The translations under genes were made by a program, and so were the position numbers. The notes below the pieces were generated by a model. The model made no database searches. It was not told where the DNA came from and worked only from the letters and a program-made list of their open reading frames with translations. A stretch of DNA of 48,460 nucleotides from a bacterium (GTDB lineage Bacteria; Sysuimicrobiota; Sysuimicrobiia; Sysuimicrobiales; Segetimicrobiaceae): contig DASYZR010000061.1 in assembly GCA_035945995.1 (NCBI GenBank), forward strand, positions 1-48,460. The letters run 5' to 3'. Positions 1 to 8,240 of the stretch are shown piece by piece. The stretch's first letter is position 1, and the number at the start of each line of letters is the position of its first letter.

Positions 1-536
1 ACAACCTCTCGAGGTAAATTGGCGCGAGCCAATTGCTGCTCGACTGTGTGATGATAAACTTGGTTATAGTAGTCTGACACATCTGCAACCAGCACGTGTC
101 GGACTTTGGATTCATTGGCCAGAGCTAGCAATCTTTGCCAAAAGGCCGCCCAGTTGAAGGCCGGATCGTAAAGTTGTCCGCCCACGAGAGGCCTTAGTCT
201 GTAGCTAAAGACAATGTTCTCAGTCGTCTTGACTCTGGTGCGCTCGATCTGCCGGCCATACTGGTAGATGAGTGCCGTCAATACCAGGGAATCTATCGGA
301 TCGAGCTGCATTCCAACTCGATATCCGAGGCGATCCTTAGGGATAATTGCGCGCCGACTACTGGCGCTCCATTGATGAGCGCCAAGATCCGTTGCCTCAA
401 TGAATTTCCCTGCCATAGGCCAAGTCGAATACAGAGCTTCAATCTCGAAGGGTCGCGGAAATAGATCGGTGTCGCTCCACTTGCGGAGGTGGGCGATCGC
501 CGAATTCAGAGCTCGTGTCTTGAGCCGCTCCGCCAT
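1..536 (-). CDS. Reverse transcriptase, N-terminal part (defence-associated type), truncated by window edge
   Basis: An open frame of 178 codons runs from an ATG at 536 to the window edge, so only the N-terminal part is visible. The peptide begins MAERLKTRALNSAI. It has the block YRVGMQLDPIDSLVLTAL (about residues 72-89), then VFSYRL (about 110), and then HVLVADVSDYYNQVYHHTV (about 150-168). The last block matches reverse-transcriptase motif A, with the first catalytic Asp followed by an aromatic pair. The YxDD box should lie beyond the edge. The layout of basic helix, IDS/VLTAL and FSYR before motif A is that of the Abi / unknown-group reverse transcriptases linked to phage defence, not of group II intron proteins. 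No strong ribosome site precedes the ATG. The gene lies 34 bases downstream of another minus-strand gene and may be co-transcribed with it. Family assignment is from motif reading, and the exact class cannot be given. Confidence 0.75.
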   Translation of the reverse strand, partial: MAERLKTRALNSAIAHLRKWSDTDLFPRPFEIEALYSTWPMAGKFIEATDLGAHQWSASSRRAIIPKDRLGYRVGMQLDPIDSLVLTALIYQYGRQIERTRVKTTENIVFSYRLRPLVGGQLYDPAFNWAAFWQRLLALANESKVRHVLVADVSDYYNQVYHHTVEQQLARANLPREV

Positions 537-559
537 CACATTGTCACAGTAGGTGCCGG

Positions 560-583
560 GCGAAATCCTGTTAGGGATTTCGC
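560..583. repeat. Perfect 9-bp inverted repeat between the two island genes
   Basis: GCGAAATCC at 560-568 and GGATTTCGC at 575-583 form a perfect 9-bp stem with a 6-base loop. The upstream gene's TAA (573-571) sits in the loop. No T-run follows on the minus strand, so a classic intrinsic terminator is unlikely. It could be an attenuator, an RNA processing site, or part of a structured RNA in front of the reverse transcriptase. Confidence 0.5.
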
Positions 584-1070
584 AACCACGAAATTAGGTC
601 CTCGAACTCATCGCGCGCGGGAGCAGTACCCATCGCCGTAGCGGCGATGGCACGCGTGACCAAGTCTGCTACCCGTTCAGAGTCTGCCAATAGAAAGGGC
701 TCTTCCAATCCCGTCTCATTGATTACTGATTCAACAGCACGCCCGAAGGGCGCAACCACCCACCGGGGAGAGCGACAACCTCTTTCCATGGCTGAAATCG
801 CCCAGCTGGTGTCAACTCCATTCTCCAACTGCAAGGCAACGTCCAGCCAATCGATGCCCCCGTTGGGGAGTAGTTCGTGTGGGGCTAATCTCGCGACCGC
901 TCTTACAATCCATGCGAGATAATTGTGGATCCCGATTGACAAGAAGTCCAAGAAGTTCTCGTAAACGTCATCCCAGCTTACTGGCTGTGGCAAACCTCTG
1001 AGCCACTGTTCCAATGGTGGCTGACGCGTAGATCTCCTCGTATACGGCAGGCTCGTGAAGATGTCTTCCG
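571..1070 (-). pseudogene. Unrecognised protein, C-terminal fragment (start lost)
   Basis: A minus-strand frame ends at TAA 573-571 and codes for a soluble, Trp-rich, acidic C-terminal region (for example PVSWDDVYENFLDFLS and IDWLDVALQLENGVD). The frame stays open to 1329, but from about 1070 upward it is only the antisense of the serine recombinase. The conserved-looking part holds no ATG before the AMERG segment, so the natural start appears to be missing. I do not recognise the family. The mix of helices and W/D-rich turns is reminiscent of C-terminal regions of large SF2 helicases, but no helicase motif is present to prove that. It lies upstream of and close to the reverse transcriptase, so it is its likely operon partner. 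Codon use matches the island rather than the chromosome. Confidence 0.4.
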
Positions 1071-1071
1071 G

Positions 1072-2678
1072 CCGTACGCTCGCTACAGTTCGGACAGACA
1101 GCGGGCAACCTCGATCGAGGATCAAGTGAGCCTCTGTCGGCAGGCAGCTCTCCGTCTCGACTATGCCCTCGCCGAAGATCACCTGTACACGGACCAAGAG
1201 ATCTCTGGGGCCGTGGAACAGCGCCCGGGCTATATGCGGCTCATTGAGGCCGCCAAGAGCCGCCGGTTCGGGGCAATCCTCGTGGAGTCCCAGGACCGTC
1301 TGTGGCGCGATCAAGGCGAGATGCATCACGCTCTGAACCGCCTGCGGTTCTGGGGTATCCGGGTAATCGCGGTCAGCACGGGTGCAGACCTCACTGACCG
1401 CACTGGACGTCTCTGGCGTCCGTCATGGGCTGGAAGGACGAAGCGTTCCTTGAAGACCTGCGCGACAAGACGCGGCGCGGAATGGCAGGCCAGGTACGCC
1501 GCGGGCTCAGCGCCGGCGGACGCGCATACGGCTACCGTAGCGAGCCGATGTACAGCGACCAGCACCAGATCGTCGGATACAAACGTGTCGTAGACTCTCA
1601 GGAAGCCGCGGTCGTGAGGCGGATCTTCGAACTGTACGACTCGGGCTACTCACCGAAGACGATTGTCCACATGCTTAACGAGGAACGCGTTGCACCACCC
1701 CGCCCTTCTCGAGGCCGCCGGCTGATGGGATGGACTTGGACGACTATCAACGGATCGCCCAGGAAAGCTATCGGCATCCTCAACAATCCGCTCTACGTTG
1801 GCAAACTGGCGTGGAACCGAAGTCAGAAAGTACGTGACCCTGATACGGGCAAACGGATGATGCGCCTACGCCCTGAGGGCGAATGGCAGTGGACCTCGGT
1901 GCCGGAGCTTCGGATCATCCCGCAGGACCTGTGGGATCGGGTGCAGGCTCGTCGCCAAGGGCGGCGCCAAGCGGCCGGCCTCACGCCAGGCGCAAAGCCA
2001 AAGTACCTGTTCAGTGGCCTTCTGGTGTGCGGCGAGTGCGGCAGCCACTACACGATCAAGGATCGCGGTTACTATGCGTGCAGCGCCAACGTGAACCGCG
2101 GTTCGGCTGTGTGCCGGAATACGAAGCTGGCCCGGCGCGATCGGGTCGAGGAGATCCTGATTGACTGCATCTACAAAGAACTGTTCTCTCCAGAGACAGT
2201 AGCCTATCTCACTCGCCAGGTCGATGAGGCCTTGGCCCGTCTATCCATCAACCCGGATGAGCAGCGCCGCCGGATCGAGGCGGACCTTCGGCAGGCAAGG
2301 ACAGAGCTGGAGAACGTCCTGACGGCCATCCGCCAGGGACTGACGACTCCAGCGACACGGGGGCTGCTGTTCGAATGCGAGGAGCGCGTTGCCGGCCTTG
2401 AAGCAAGCCTCAGGGACCTGCCCACAAAGCCGCCGCGGCTGGTTTCTCCGCCGTCAGCAGTCGAGAGCTACCTGCGTCAGCTCCGGGAGACGATGGGCAC
2501 GGACGCGGAACGCGCGCGGAGACTCCTGGCAAAGCTGATCGGACCGGTCACGCTTCGGCGCGACGGAACGCATCTCGTGGCAGAGGTTCAAGGGAATCTG
2601 GAAGCGCTGTTGGGATTGGATGACCCTGCTACGGCGAGTCTCTATGGGGGTAATCATGGTGCCGGGAGGGGGATTTGA
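1072..2678 (+). pseudogene. Large serine recombinase, frameshifted
   Basis: Resolvase/invertase-type recombinase that would excise or integrate the element. The N-terminal catalytic block YARYSSDRQ lies at 1075-1101, with the nucleophilic Ser in SSD, followed by SIEDQ and ILVESQDRLWRD. After GADLTDRTGR the frame changes near 1410-1415. The downstream frame reads LASVMGWKDEAFLEDLRDKT, which is the expected continuation, so a single base appears to be missing (ctctgg where ctcctgg would restore the frame). The recombinase domain follows, then a zinc ribbon (CGECGSHY at about 2029-2052, later CSANVNRGSAVC) and a coiled-coil tail. No start codon is in frame before YARYSS. An ATG at 1061 is one base out of frame, so a second deletion or a truncation is possible. 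The stop lies inside the tRNA-Leu gene. A sequencing error cannot be excluded. Confidence 0.8.
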
Positions 2679-2742
2679 ACCCCCACGGGTTGCCCCACAC
2701 GCCCCTCAAACGTGCGCGTCTGCCAGATTCCGCCATCCCGGC
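2657..2742 (-). tRNA. tRNA-Leu (anticodon GAG)
   Basis: The reverse strand folds as a class II tRNA. The acceptor arms are GCCGGGA and TCCCGGC, followed by A and an encoded CCA. The anticodon stem is CACGT/GCGTG with loop TTGAGGG, giving anticodon GAG. A long variable arm (TGGGGCAACCCG) and a T-arm with GGTTCAAAT are present. Length is 86 bases with CCA. The 3' end faces the island, and the recombinase frame reads about 22 bases into it, so this is the probable integration target. Identity as leucine rests on the anticodon and the long variable arm. Confidence 0.95.
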
Positions 2743-2753
2743 ACGACCATCAT

Positions 2754-2778
2754 GCCCTGCACCGGCAGCAGGCAGGGC
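2754..2778. repeat. Hairpin in the tRNA-Leu 5' leader
   Basis: GCCCTGC (2754-2760) and GCAGGGC (2772-2778) form a 7-bp stem with an 11-base loop, between the tRNA promoter and the mature 5' end. It would be part of the pre-tRNA leader removed by RNase P. Confidence 0.4.
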
Positions 2779-2793
2779 GTAAAATGCTTCCTC

Positions 2794-2822
2794 ATTATAG
2801 GAACCCCAAAATAGGGTGTCAA
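2794..2822 (-). promoter_or_regulatory. Consensus sigma70 promoter of tRNA-Leu
   Basis: On the minus strand TTGACA (2822-2817) and TATAAT (2799-2794) are separated by exactly 17 bases, a perfect consensus pair. Transcription would start near 2787, about 45 bases before the tRNA. Confidence 0.9.
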
Positions 2823-2857
2823 TCAAATGGATGCGCGCGGACCGCGGGCCGGATCCG

Positions 2858-3391
2858 CTAATGGCCGACGGTTGGAATCGGCCCTGTGTTCGGCGCAGTC
2901 GGAGCGGCGGGCAGGGGCGGCACGACGTTCACGTTCTGTGACGGGTCGAGCGACCGCACGACGTATAATCCCGGCCCGATCTGATAGACCTGGATCGTGC
3001 CGCTATACGGCACGATGAGCAGATACGATCCGACCTGCAGAAGATGGATCGTTGTCGGAAGGCCGGGACCGCCGGGCGATACGGACGATACGGACGACGA
3101 TAAAGGATACACGGATACGCCCGGGCCGTTCACAAGGAACGTCGGCGATCCGGACGGTGCCGATGCCGGCACGCACGCCGCTCCGCCCGTGGCGGCCGGC
3201 GGCGGGGCGGCGGACGATCGCACGACCGGAGTGCCGGCCGCCGATACCCCGACGGTAAAGACCGTGAGGCTCGACGTTGCGGCCGGCACGCAGCCGGACG
3301 GCGCGGAGGCGGAAGCGGCACCGGACCACACGGCGACTGCGGCGACCAGGGCCGCCCAACCCAGACTGACGCGCCGAAACCGTTTCGTCAT
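2858..3391 (-). CDS. Secreted Ser/Val/Pro-rich hypothetical protein
   Basis: 177 residues. The N-terminus has a basic stretch (MTKRFRR), a hydrophobic core at about residues 10-28 and an ASA-type cleavage region, a typical Sec signal peptide. The mature part is rich in Ser, Ala, Val and Pro, with two Cys (in SGCVPA and GAACVPA) and a C-terminal segment of alternating hydrophobic residues ([10 protein letters not shown], then [12 protein letters not shown]) that could form a small beta sheet. I recognise no family. The start overlaps the stop of the upstream phosphoribosyltransferase gene by four bases (ATGA), so it is probably translated with it. It is the last gene of the long minus-strand run before the tRNA promoter. 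Function is unknown, and an envelope or exported role is inferred only from the signal peptide. Confidence 0.6.
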   Translation of the reverse strand: MTKRFRRVSLGWAALVAAVAVWSGAASASAPSGCVPAATSSLTVFTVGVSAAGTPVVRSSAAPPPAATGGAACVPASAPSGSPTFLVNGPGVSVYPLSSSVSSVSPGGPGLPTTIHLLQVGSYLLIVPYSGTIQVYQIGPGLYVVRSLDPSQNVNVVPPLPAAPTAPNTGPIPTVGH

Positions 3392-4431
3392 CGTTCGCGC
3401 AGCCGCGGCGAGGACGTCCGGCCGGGAACGCGTCCCCGCTTGGCCATCGGCTTTCCGTTGATTTCGCGCAGGTCCATGGTCATGTCGATCGGCGGCGCCG
3501 AACTGACGTAACTTCCCACGCCGAATGCATCGGCTCCTGCGTCCGAAAGCTCCGCGACCCGCTCCGGCGTGAGCCCGCCGGAGACGAAGATGCGGACGCC
3601 GGGGTGCCCCGCGAGATCCAGCCGCGCCCGGACCTCGCGCACGAGGTCCGGCGTCACGCTGCCCCGCTCTTTCGGCGTGTCAAGCCGGACGGCGGCGAGA
3701 TGACCCCCCATCGCCTGGGCGACGCGCAGCGCTTCCACCGCCTCGTCGGCAAACGTATCCACGAGGACGAGACGCGGGGCTCCGGCCGGCATCTGCTCGT
3801 GGTAGGCGGCCGCGGCGCGAAGGGTATCGCCGACAATCAGGATAAACGCGTGGGGCATCGTCCCGACCGGCTCCTGCCCGGCCAGCTTCGCACCGAGCAC
3901 GCACGCGGCGCCCCGCATCCCGCCCGCGATCGCAGCCTGCTCGAGCACCGGCGCGACGGCGGGGTGGACGTGGCGCGCGCCAAACGAATACACCGGCTTC
4001 TCCCCGGCGCTCTGCACGATGCGGCGCGCCGCCGCGGCCCACCCGCTCGGCTGGGCCAGCATGCCGAGGATCACCGTCTCGTACATCCCGAAACGGGCGT
4101 ACGGGCCTTCGATCCGCATGACGACCTCACGCCCGGCGAACGGCTCGCCCTCGGCGAGGGATTCGATCCGGACACCGGCGTCGCGCAGCAGGTATCGGAC
4201 CTCGTCCACGCCCACCAACAGGCCGTCCCGTGCCGCGAAGATCTCGGCGACGACCGGCGTGTCGGCGAGTCCCAGCGAACGAAGGATCTCGAGCGTGCGG
4301 ATGAAGTAGACGTCGGTCGTGGCGCCCGACAGAATCTCCGCGTGCGTCGCGCTGTGGAGGCGGGCGCGGCGGTCGGCGGTCAGGCGCTCGACGTCTTCGT
4401 TTGAGGCGAGCGGCCGGGGGGCGTCGGCCAC
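3388..4431 (-). CDS. pncB: Nicotinate phosphoribosyltransferase
   Basis: 347 residues, from a GTG. The enzyme joins nicotinate and PRPP to nicotinate mononucleotide with ATP, the entry of the NAD salvage (Preiss-Handler) pathway. Visible family signatures are HAEILSGATTDVYF (residues 30-43), the active-site region SFGARHVHP (149-157), GTMPHAF (190-196), LVDTF (223-227) and the phosphate-binding VSGGLTPE (283-290) with FGVGSYV (303-309). The length and the compact N-terminus fit the shorter, archaeal-like branch of the family. The basic C-terminal tail (about residues 330-347) is not a family feature. The gene is 8 bases after secG and overlaps the next gene by four bases. Its substrate could also be another pyridine, but nicotinate is the standard assignment. 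Confidence 0.85.
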   Translation of the reverse strand: MADAPRPLASNEDVERLTADRRARLHSATHAEILSGATTDVYFIRTLEILRSLGLADTPVVAEIFAARDGLLVGVDEVRYLLRDAGVRIESLAEGEPFAGREVVMRIEGPYARFGMYETVILGMLAQPSGWAAAARRIVQSAGEKPVYSFGARHVHPAVAPVLEQAAIAGGMRGAACVLGAKLAGQEPVGTMPHAFILIVGDTLRAAAAYHEQMPAGAPRLVLVDTFADEAVEALRVAQAMGGHLAAVRLDTPKERGSVTPDLVREVRARLDLAGHPGVRIFVSGGLTPERVAELSDAGADAFGVGSYVSSAPPIDMTMDLREINGKPMAKRGRVPGRTSSPRLRER

Positions 4432-4439
4432 GGCAGCCG

Positions 4440-4670
4440 CTACCGGCCGAAGTGGACGAGCACCAGATAGAACGACGTCAGACCGAAGACGATCGCCAGC
4501 ACCGACGTGATGCGCAGGAACATCGTCTCCCGCGGTCGGGGTCCGTGGAACAGCCGCGCTCCCCCGCCGCCGATCGCGCCGAGGCCTTCGCCCTTCGGGC
4601 CCTGCAGCACGATCACGCCGACGACCGCGGCCGCGGCGATCAGATGAATGATCAAAACGGCTGTACTCAC
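4440..4670 (-). CDS. secG: Preprotein translocase subunit SecG
   Basis: 76 residues, from a GTG with GGAGGTG upstream. It is the small accessory subunit of the SecYEG protein-export channel in the inner membrane. Two membrane segments (about residues 3-22 and 52-73) flank a Gly-rich loop with GAIGGGGARLFHG, the usual SecG pattern. Family length is about 70-80 residues. A position directly after the gap-pgk-tpiA run is common in Gram-positive and related bacteria. A separate promoter lies in the 118-base gap in front of it. Confidence 0.9.
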   Translation of the reverse strand: MSTAVLIIHLIAAAAVVGVIVLQGPKGEGLGAIGGGGARLFHGPRPRETMFLRITSVLAIVFGLTSFYLVLVHFGR

Positions 4671-4732
4671 CGTGCCACCTCCACCGATGCGGCCCGCGGC
4701 CTCCTCACTCGAGGCCGTCTGGGCGCCCCCTC

Positions 4733-4762
4733 AGGGTAGCACAGCCCGGAGCGGCTGTCCAA
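4733..4762 (-). promoter_or_regulatory. Probable sigma70 promoter upstream of secG
   Basis: TTGGAC (4762-4757) and TACCCT (4738-4733), 18 bases apart on the minus strand, lie in the only long gap (118 bases) between tpiA and secG. It would allow secG, pncB and the secreted protein to be expressed apart from the glycolytic genes. Confidence 0.5.
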
Positions 4763-4788
4763 GCGGAACGGCCCGCCGGCCGCGGCCC

Positions 4789-5610
4789 TCACGGCGCATC
4801 GACGCGGCGGGATGCTCCGCGGGCGCGATCGGCGGTGGCCGCGACGATCGCGGCAAACGCGCCGGCGTCGAGACTGGCGCCGCCGACGAGCGCGCCGTCG
4901 ACGTCGGGCTGCCCGAGGAACTCGCGGATGTTGTCCGGCTTGACGCTGCCGCCGTAGAGCACCCGCACGGCCTCGCCCGCCGCCCCGCCGCGGTGCGATC
5001 CCACCGCCCGGCGAATCAGCGCCGCGACCCGATTGGCTTCGTCCCCGGTGGCGGTGCGGCCCGTGCCGATCGCCCACACCGGTTCGTAGGCGACGACCAG
5101 CGGCACGTCCGTCCGCTCACCGATCCCGCTGATCGCCGCTTCGACCTGACGGGTCACGAGCAGATCCGCCTGACCGGCCTCCCGCTCCGCCAGCCGCTCG
5201 CCGACGCAGATGATCGGCAGGAGCCCGTGTGAGATCGCCGCGCGCACCTTGCGGCCGAGCGCCTCATCGGTCTCCCCGAAATACTGGCGGCGCTCGGAGT
5301 GACCGAGAATGACACACCGGCACCCGACGTCGAGCAGCATCGGCGCGCTGATCTCGCCCGTGTACGCGCCCTGCGGCTCCTCGTGCATCGTCTGGGCCCC
5401 CAGCAGCAGGGGCGTGCCGGCCAGAACACGGCCGACCACATCGAGCGCGGTCGTGGGCGGGCAAATCACCACATCGACCCCGCGCATCTCGGCGACGGCC
5501 CGGACGACTTCGCGCGCCAGGCGCTCCGCCGGTTCCCGGGTCATGTTCATCTTCCAGTTGGCGGCGACGAGCGGGACGCGCCGGCCGCGGGCGCCGAGCG
5601 GAGACGCCAT
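4789..5610 (-). CDS. tpiA: Triosephosphate isomerase
   Basis: 273 residues from the ATG at 5610. The frame is open much further upstream, but that part is antisense-frame shadow of pgk. It interconverts dihydroxyacetone phosphate and glyceraldehyde 3-phosphate in the cytosol. The active-site residues are present: Asn18 and Lys20 (AANWKMN), His104 (ILGHSERR), Glu176 (AYEPVWAIGTG), and the phosphate-binding YGGSVKPDN near 220. Two bases after the start lies the pgk stop (gap of one base), so the two are translationally coupled. The N-terminus is about 10 residues longer than usual (MASPLGARGRR) and the C-terminus ends in a basic tail, both probably unstructured. Confidence 0.97.
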   Translation of the reverse strand: MASPLGARGRRVPLVAANWKMNMTREPAERLAREVVRAVAEMRGVDVVICPPTTALDVVGRVLAGTPLLLGAQTMHEEPQGAYTGEISAPMLLDVGCRCVILGHSERRQYFGETDEALGRKVRAAISHGLLPIICVGERLAEREAGQADLLVTRQVEAAISGIGERTDVPLVVAYEPVWAIGTGRTATGDEANRVAALIRRAVGSHRGGAAGEAVRVLYGGSVKPDNIREFLGQPDVDGALVGGASLDAGAFAAIVAATADRARGASRRVDAP

Positions 5611-5611
5611 C

Positions 5612-6793
5612 CTACGCGTCCTGCAGGGCCGCCACGCCGGGCAGGACCTTGCCTTCCATGAATTCCAACGTCGCCCCCCCGCCGGTGCTGATGTGACTGA
5701 TCTTGTCGGCGTACCCGAACTGTTCGACCGCCGCCGCGGTATCGCCGCCCCCGACGACCGACTCGGCGCACGACTCGGCGACCGCCTTGGCGATGGCGCG
5801 CGTGCCGCCGGCGAAGTCCGGGATTTCGAAAACGCCCATCGGGCCGTTCCACAGGATCGTGGCCGCGCCGGCGATCGGCGCGCCCATCGCGGCGACCGTC
5901 CGCGGGCCGATGTCCACCCCGATCCACCCCTCCGGCACCGCGCGGGCGTCGACGACGCGCGGCGCGGCCCCCGCCTCAAGCTTCTGGGCGGCCAGAACGT
6001 CAACCGGCAGCACCATCGTGACCCCCCGCTCCTCCGCCTCTCGAAGCAGATCGCGGGCCAGGCCGAGCTTCTCGGCTTCGAGCAGTGACGCGCCGATCTC
6101 GGCCCCCGTGGCCTTGAGAAACGTGTAGCACATCGCCCCGCCGATCAGCATCGTCGACGCGAGCCGCAGCAGGTTCCGGATCACGTCGATCTTGTCCTCG
6201 ACCTTCTTGCCCCCGAGAATGACGACCAGAGGACGGGCCGGCCGGTCGAGGACCTTGCCGAGGGAGACAAGCTCGCGCTCCATCAAGAGGCCCGCGACCG
6301 CGGGCAGATAGTGCGTGATGCCCACGGTGCTGGCGTGCGCGCGGTGGGCGGTGCCGAACGCGTCGTTGACGTAGACGTCCGCCAGCCGGGCCAGCGCGTG
6401 CGCGAACGCGGGATCATTCGCCTCCTCGTCGCGGTGAAACCGCAGATTCTCGAGGACAACCACGTCGCCGGGGCGCATCGCGAACACCTGATCTTCCACC
6501 ACCGGGCCGACGCAGTCGTCCACCTTCTTGACCTGCCGGTGCAGGAGCTCGCCGAGCCGCGCCGCGATGGGATCCATCCGCAGGTCGCCGTCCGGACCTT
6601 TCGGCCGGCCGAGATGCGAGGCCAGGATGACCATCGCACCGTGATCGAGCAGATACCGGATCGTCGGCAGGGCCGCCTGGATACGCTGGTCGTCCATGAT
6701 GCGGCCGTGATCCAGGGGCACGTTGAAGTCGACGCGCATAAAGACGCGCTTGTCCCGGACGTCGACGTCTCGCACCGTCTTCTTGGTTGTCAC
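5612..6793 (-). CDS. pgk: Phosphoglycerate kinase
   Basis: 393 residues, from a GTG 19 bases after gap. It transfers phosphate from 1,3-bisphosphoglycerate to ADP, the first ATP-forming step of glycolysis. Signatures are FMRVDFNVPLD (18-28), HLGRPKGPDGD (60-70) for the substrate-binding basic patch, and VVGGGDTAAAVEQFG near 345-360 for the nucleotide-binding C-domain. Length is normal for bacteria. It lies in the order gap-pgk-tpiA, all co-directional. Confidence 0.97.
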   Translation of the reverse strand: MTTKKTVRDVDVRDKRVFMRVDFNVPLDHGRIMDDQRIQAALPTIRYLLDHGAMVILASHLGRPKGPDGDLRMDPIAARLGELLHRQVKKVDDCVGPVVEDQVFAMRPGDVVVLENLRFHRDEEANDPAFAHALARLADVYVNDAFGTAHRAHASTVGITHYLPAVAGLLMERELVSLGKVLDRPARPLVVILGGKKVEDKIDVIRNLLRLASTMLIGGAMCYTFLKATGAEIGASLLEAEKLGLARDLLREAEERGVTMVLPVDVLAAQKLEAGAAPRVVDARAVPEGWIGVDIGPRTVAAMGAPIAGAATILWNGPMGVFEIPDFAGGTRAIAKAVAESCAESVVGGGDTAAAVEQFGYADKISHISTGGGATLEFMEGKVLPGVAALQDA

Positions 6794-6812
6794 CGGACCG
6801 GGCGCGGGCGCA

Positions 6813-7817
<1,005 letters not shown>

Positions 7818-7866
7818 CGGCCCGCCTCCCCGTTGCACGTCGGCTCTGTTTTCCCCTCGATTGACC

Positions 7867-8235
7867 CTACCCGGCCTCTTCCGCCTCCGGCGGCCGGCCC
7901 CGCCACACCAGGCCGAGCAGATCGCGGCGGATGAAGCCGACGTTGTTGAAGATCCGAATGCTGAACGCGATCACGGCGCCCAAATAAATGTCGAGCCCGA
8001 GCAGGTCGCCGAGCGCCGTCAGCGCCGCCGCGAACACGGTGTTCACCACGAACCCCGAGAGAAACACCCAGAGGTCAAACCGCCGCTCGAACTGCGCGCG
8101 CATCCCGCCGAGGATGGTGTCCACCGACGCGAGGATCGCGATCGCGCTGTACTTGACGTAGCCGAGCGGGACTTGGACGGTCACCATCAGGCCGAGCGCC
8201 AGGCCGGCCAGGAGCCCCAAGATCGGCAGCCACAC
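7867..8235 (-). CDS. sbp: Small basic family membrane protein (DUF1290)
   Basis: 122 residues from the GTG at 8235. The longer upstream frame is a shadow of the DUF881 gene. Three to four membrane segments are visible: about residues 2-20, 26-42, 48-68 with [12 protein letters not shown], and 78-98. The family motif region [19 protein letters not shown] lies at about 26-44, and [11 protein letters not shown] near the end. DUF1290 (Sbp) proteins sit beside DUF881 genes in Bacillota and Actinomycetota division/cell-wall neighbourhoods, which matches here, with a gap of 5 bases. The molecular role is not established. The C-terminal tail is acidic. Confidence 0.85.
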   Translation of the reverse strand: MWLPILGLLAGLALGLMVTVQVPLGYVKYSAIAILASVDTILGGMRAQFERRFDLWVFLSGFVVNTVFAAALTALGDLLGLDIYLGAVIAFSIRIFNNVGFIRRDLLGLVWRGRPPEAEEAG

Positions 8236-8240
8236 CGCGC

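Larger units (their letters stand above)
1..2656. mobile_element. Genomic island at tRNA-Leu (right end; left end outside window)
   Basis: The segment carries a truncated reverse-transcriptase gene, a gene fragment without a start, and a decayed serine recombinase that butts against the 3' end of a tRNA-Leu gene. Base and codon use in the first kilobase is visibly less GC-rich than in the chromosome to the right. An integrase gene next to a tRNA 3' end is the usual layout of an integrated island. The left attachment repeat, expected to copy the tRNA 3' end, lies outside the window, so the size of the element is unknown. That it is an island is inference from gene content, composition and position. 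Confidence 0.65.

Noticed and set aside
571-1329. A 252-codon intact gene starting at 1329
   Set aside because: The part above about 1070 is antisense to the conserved recombinase catalytic domain, so the start at 1329 is an artefact and the gene is a fragment.
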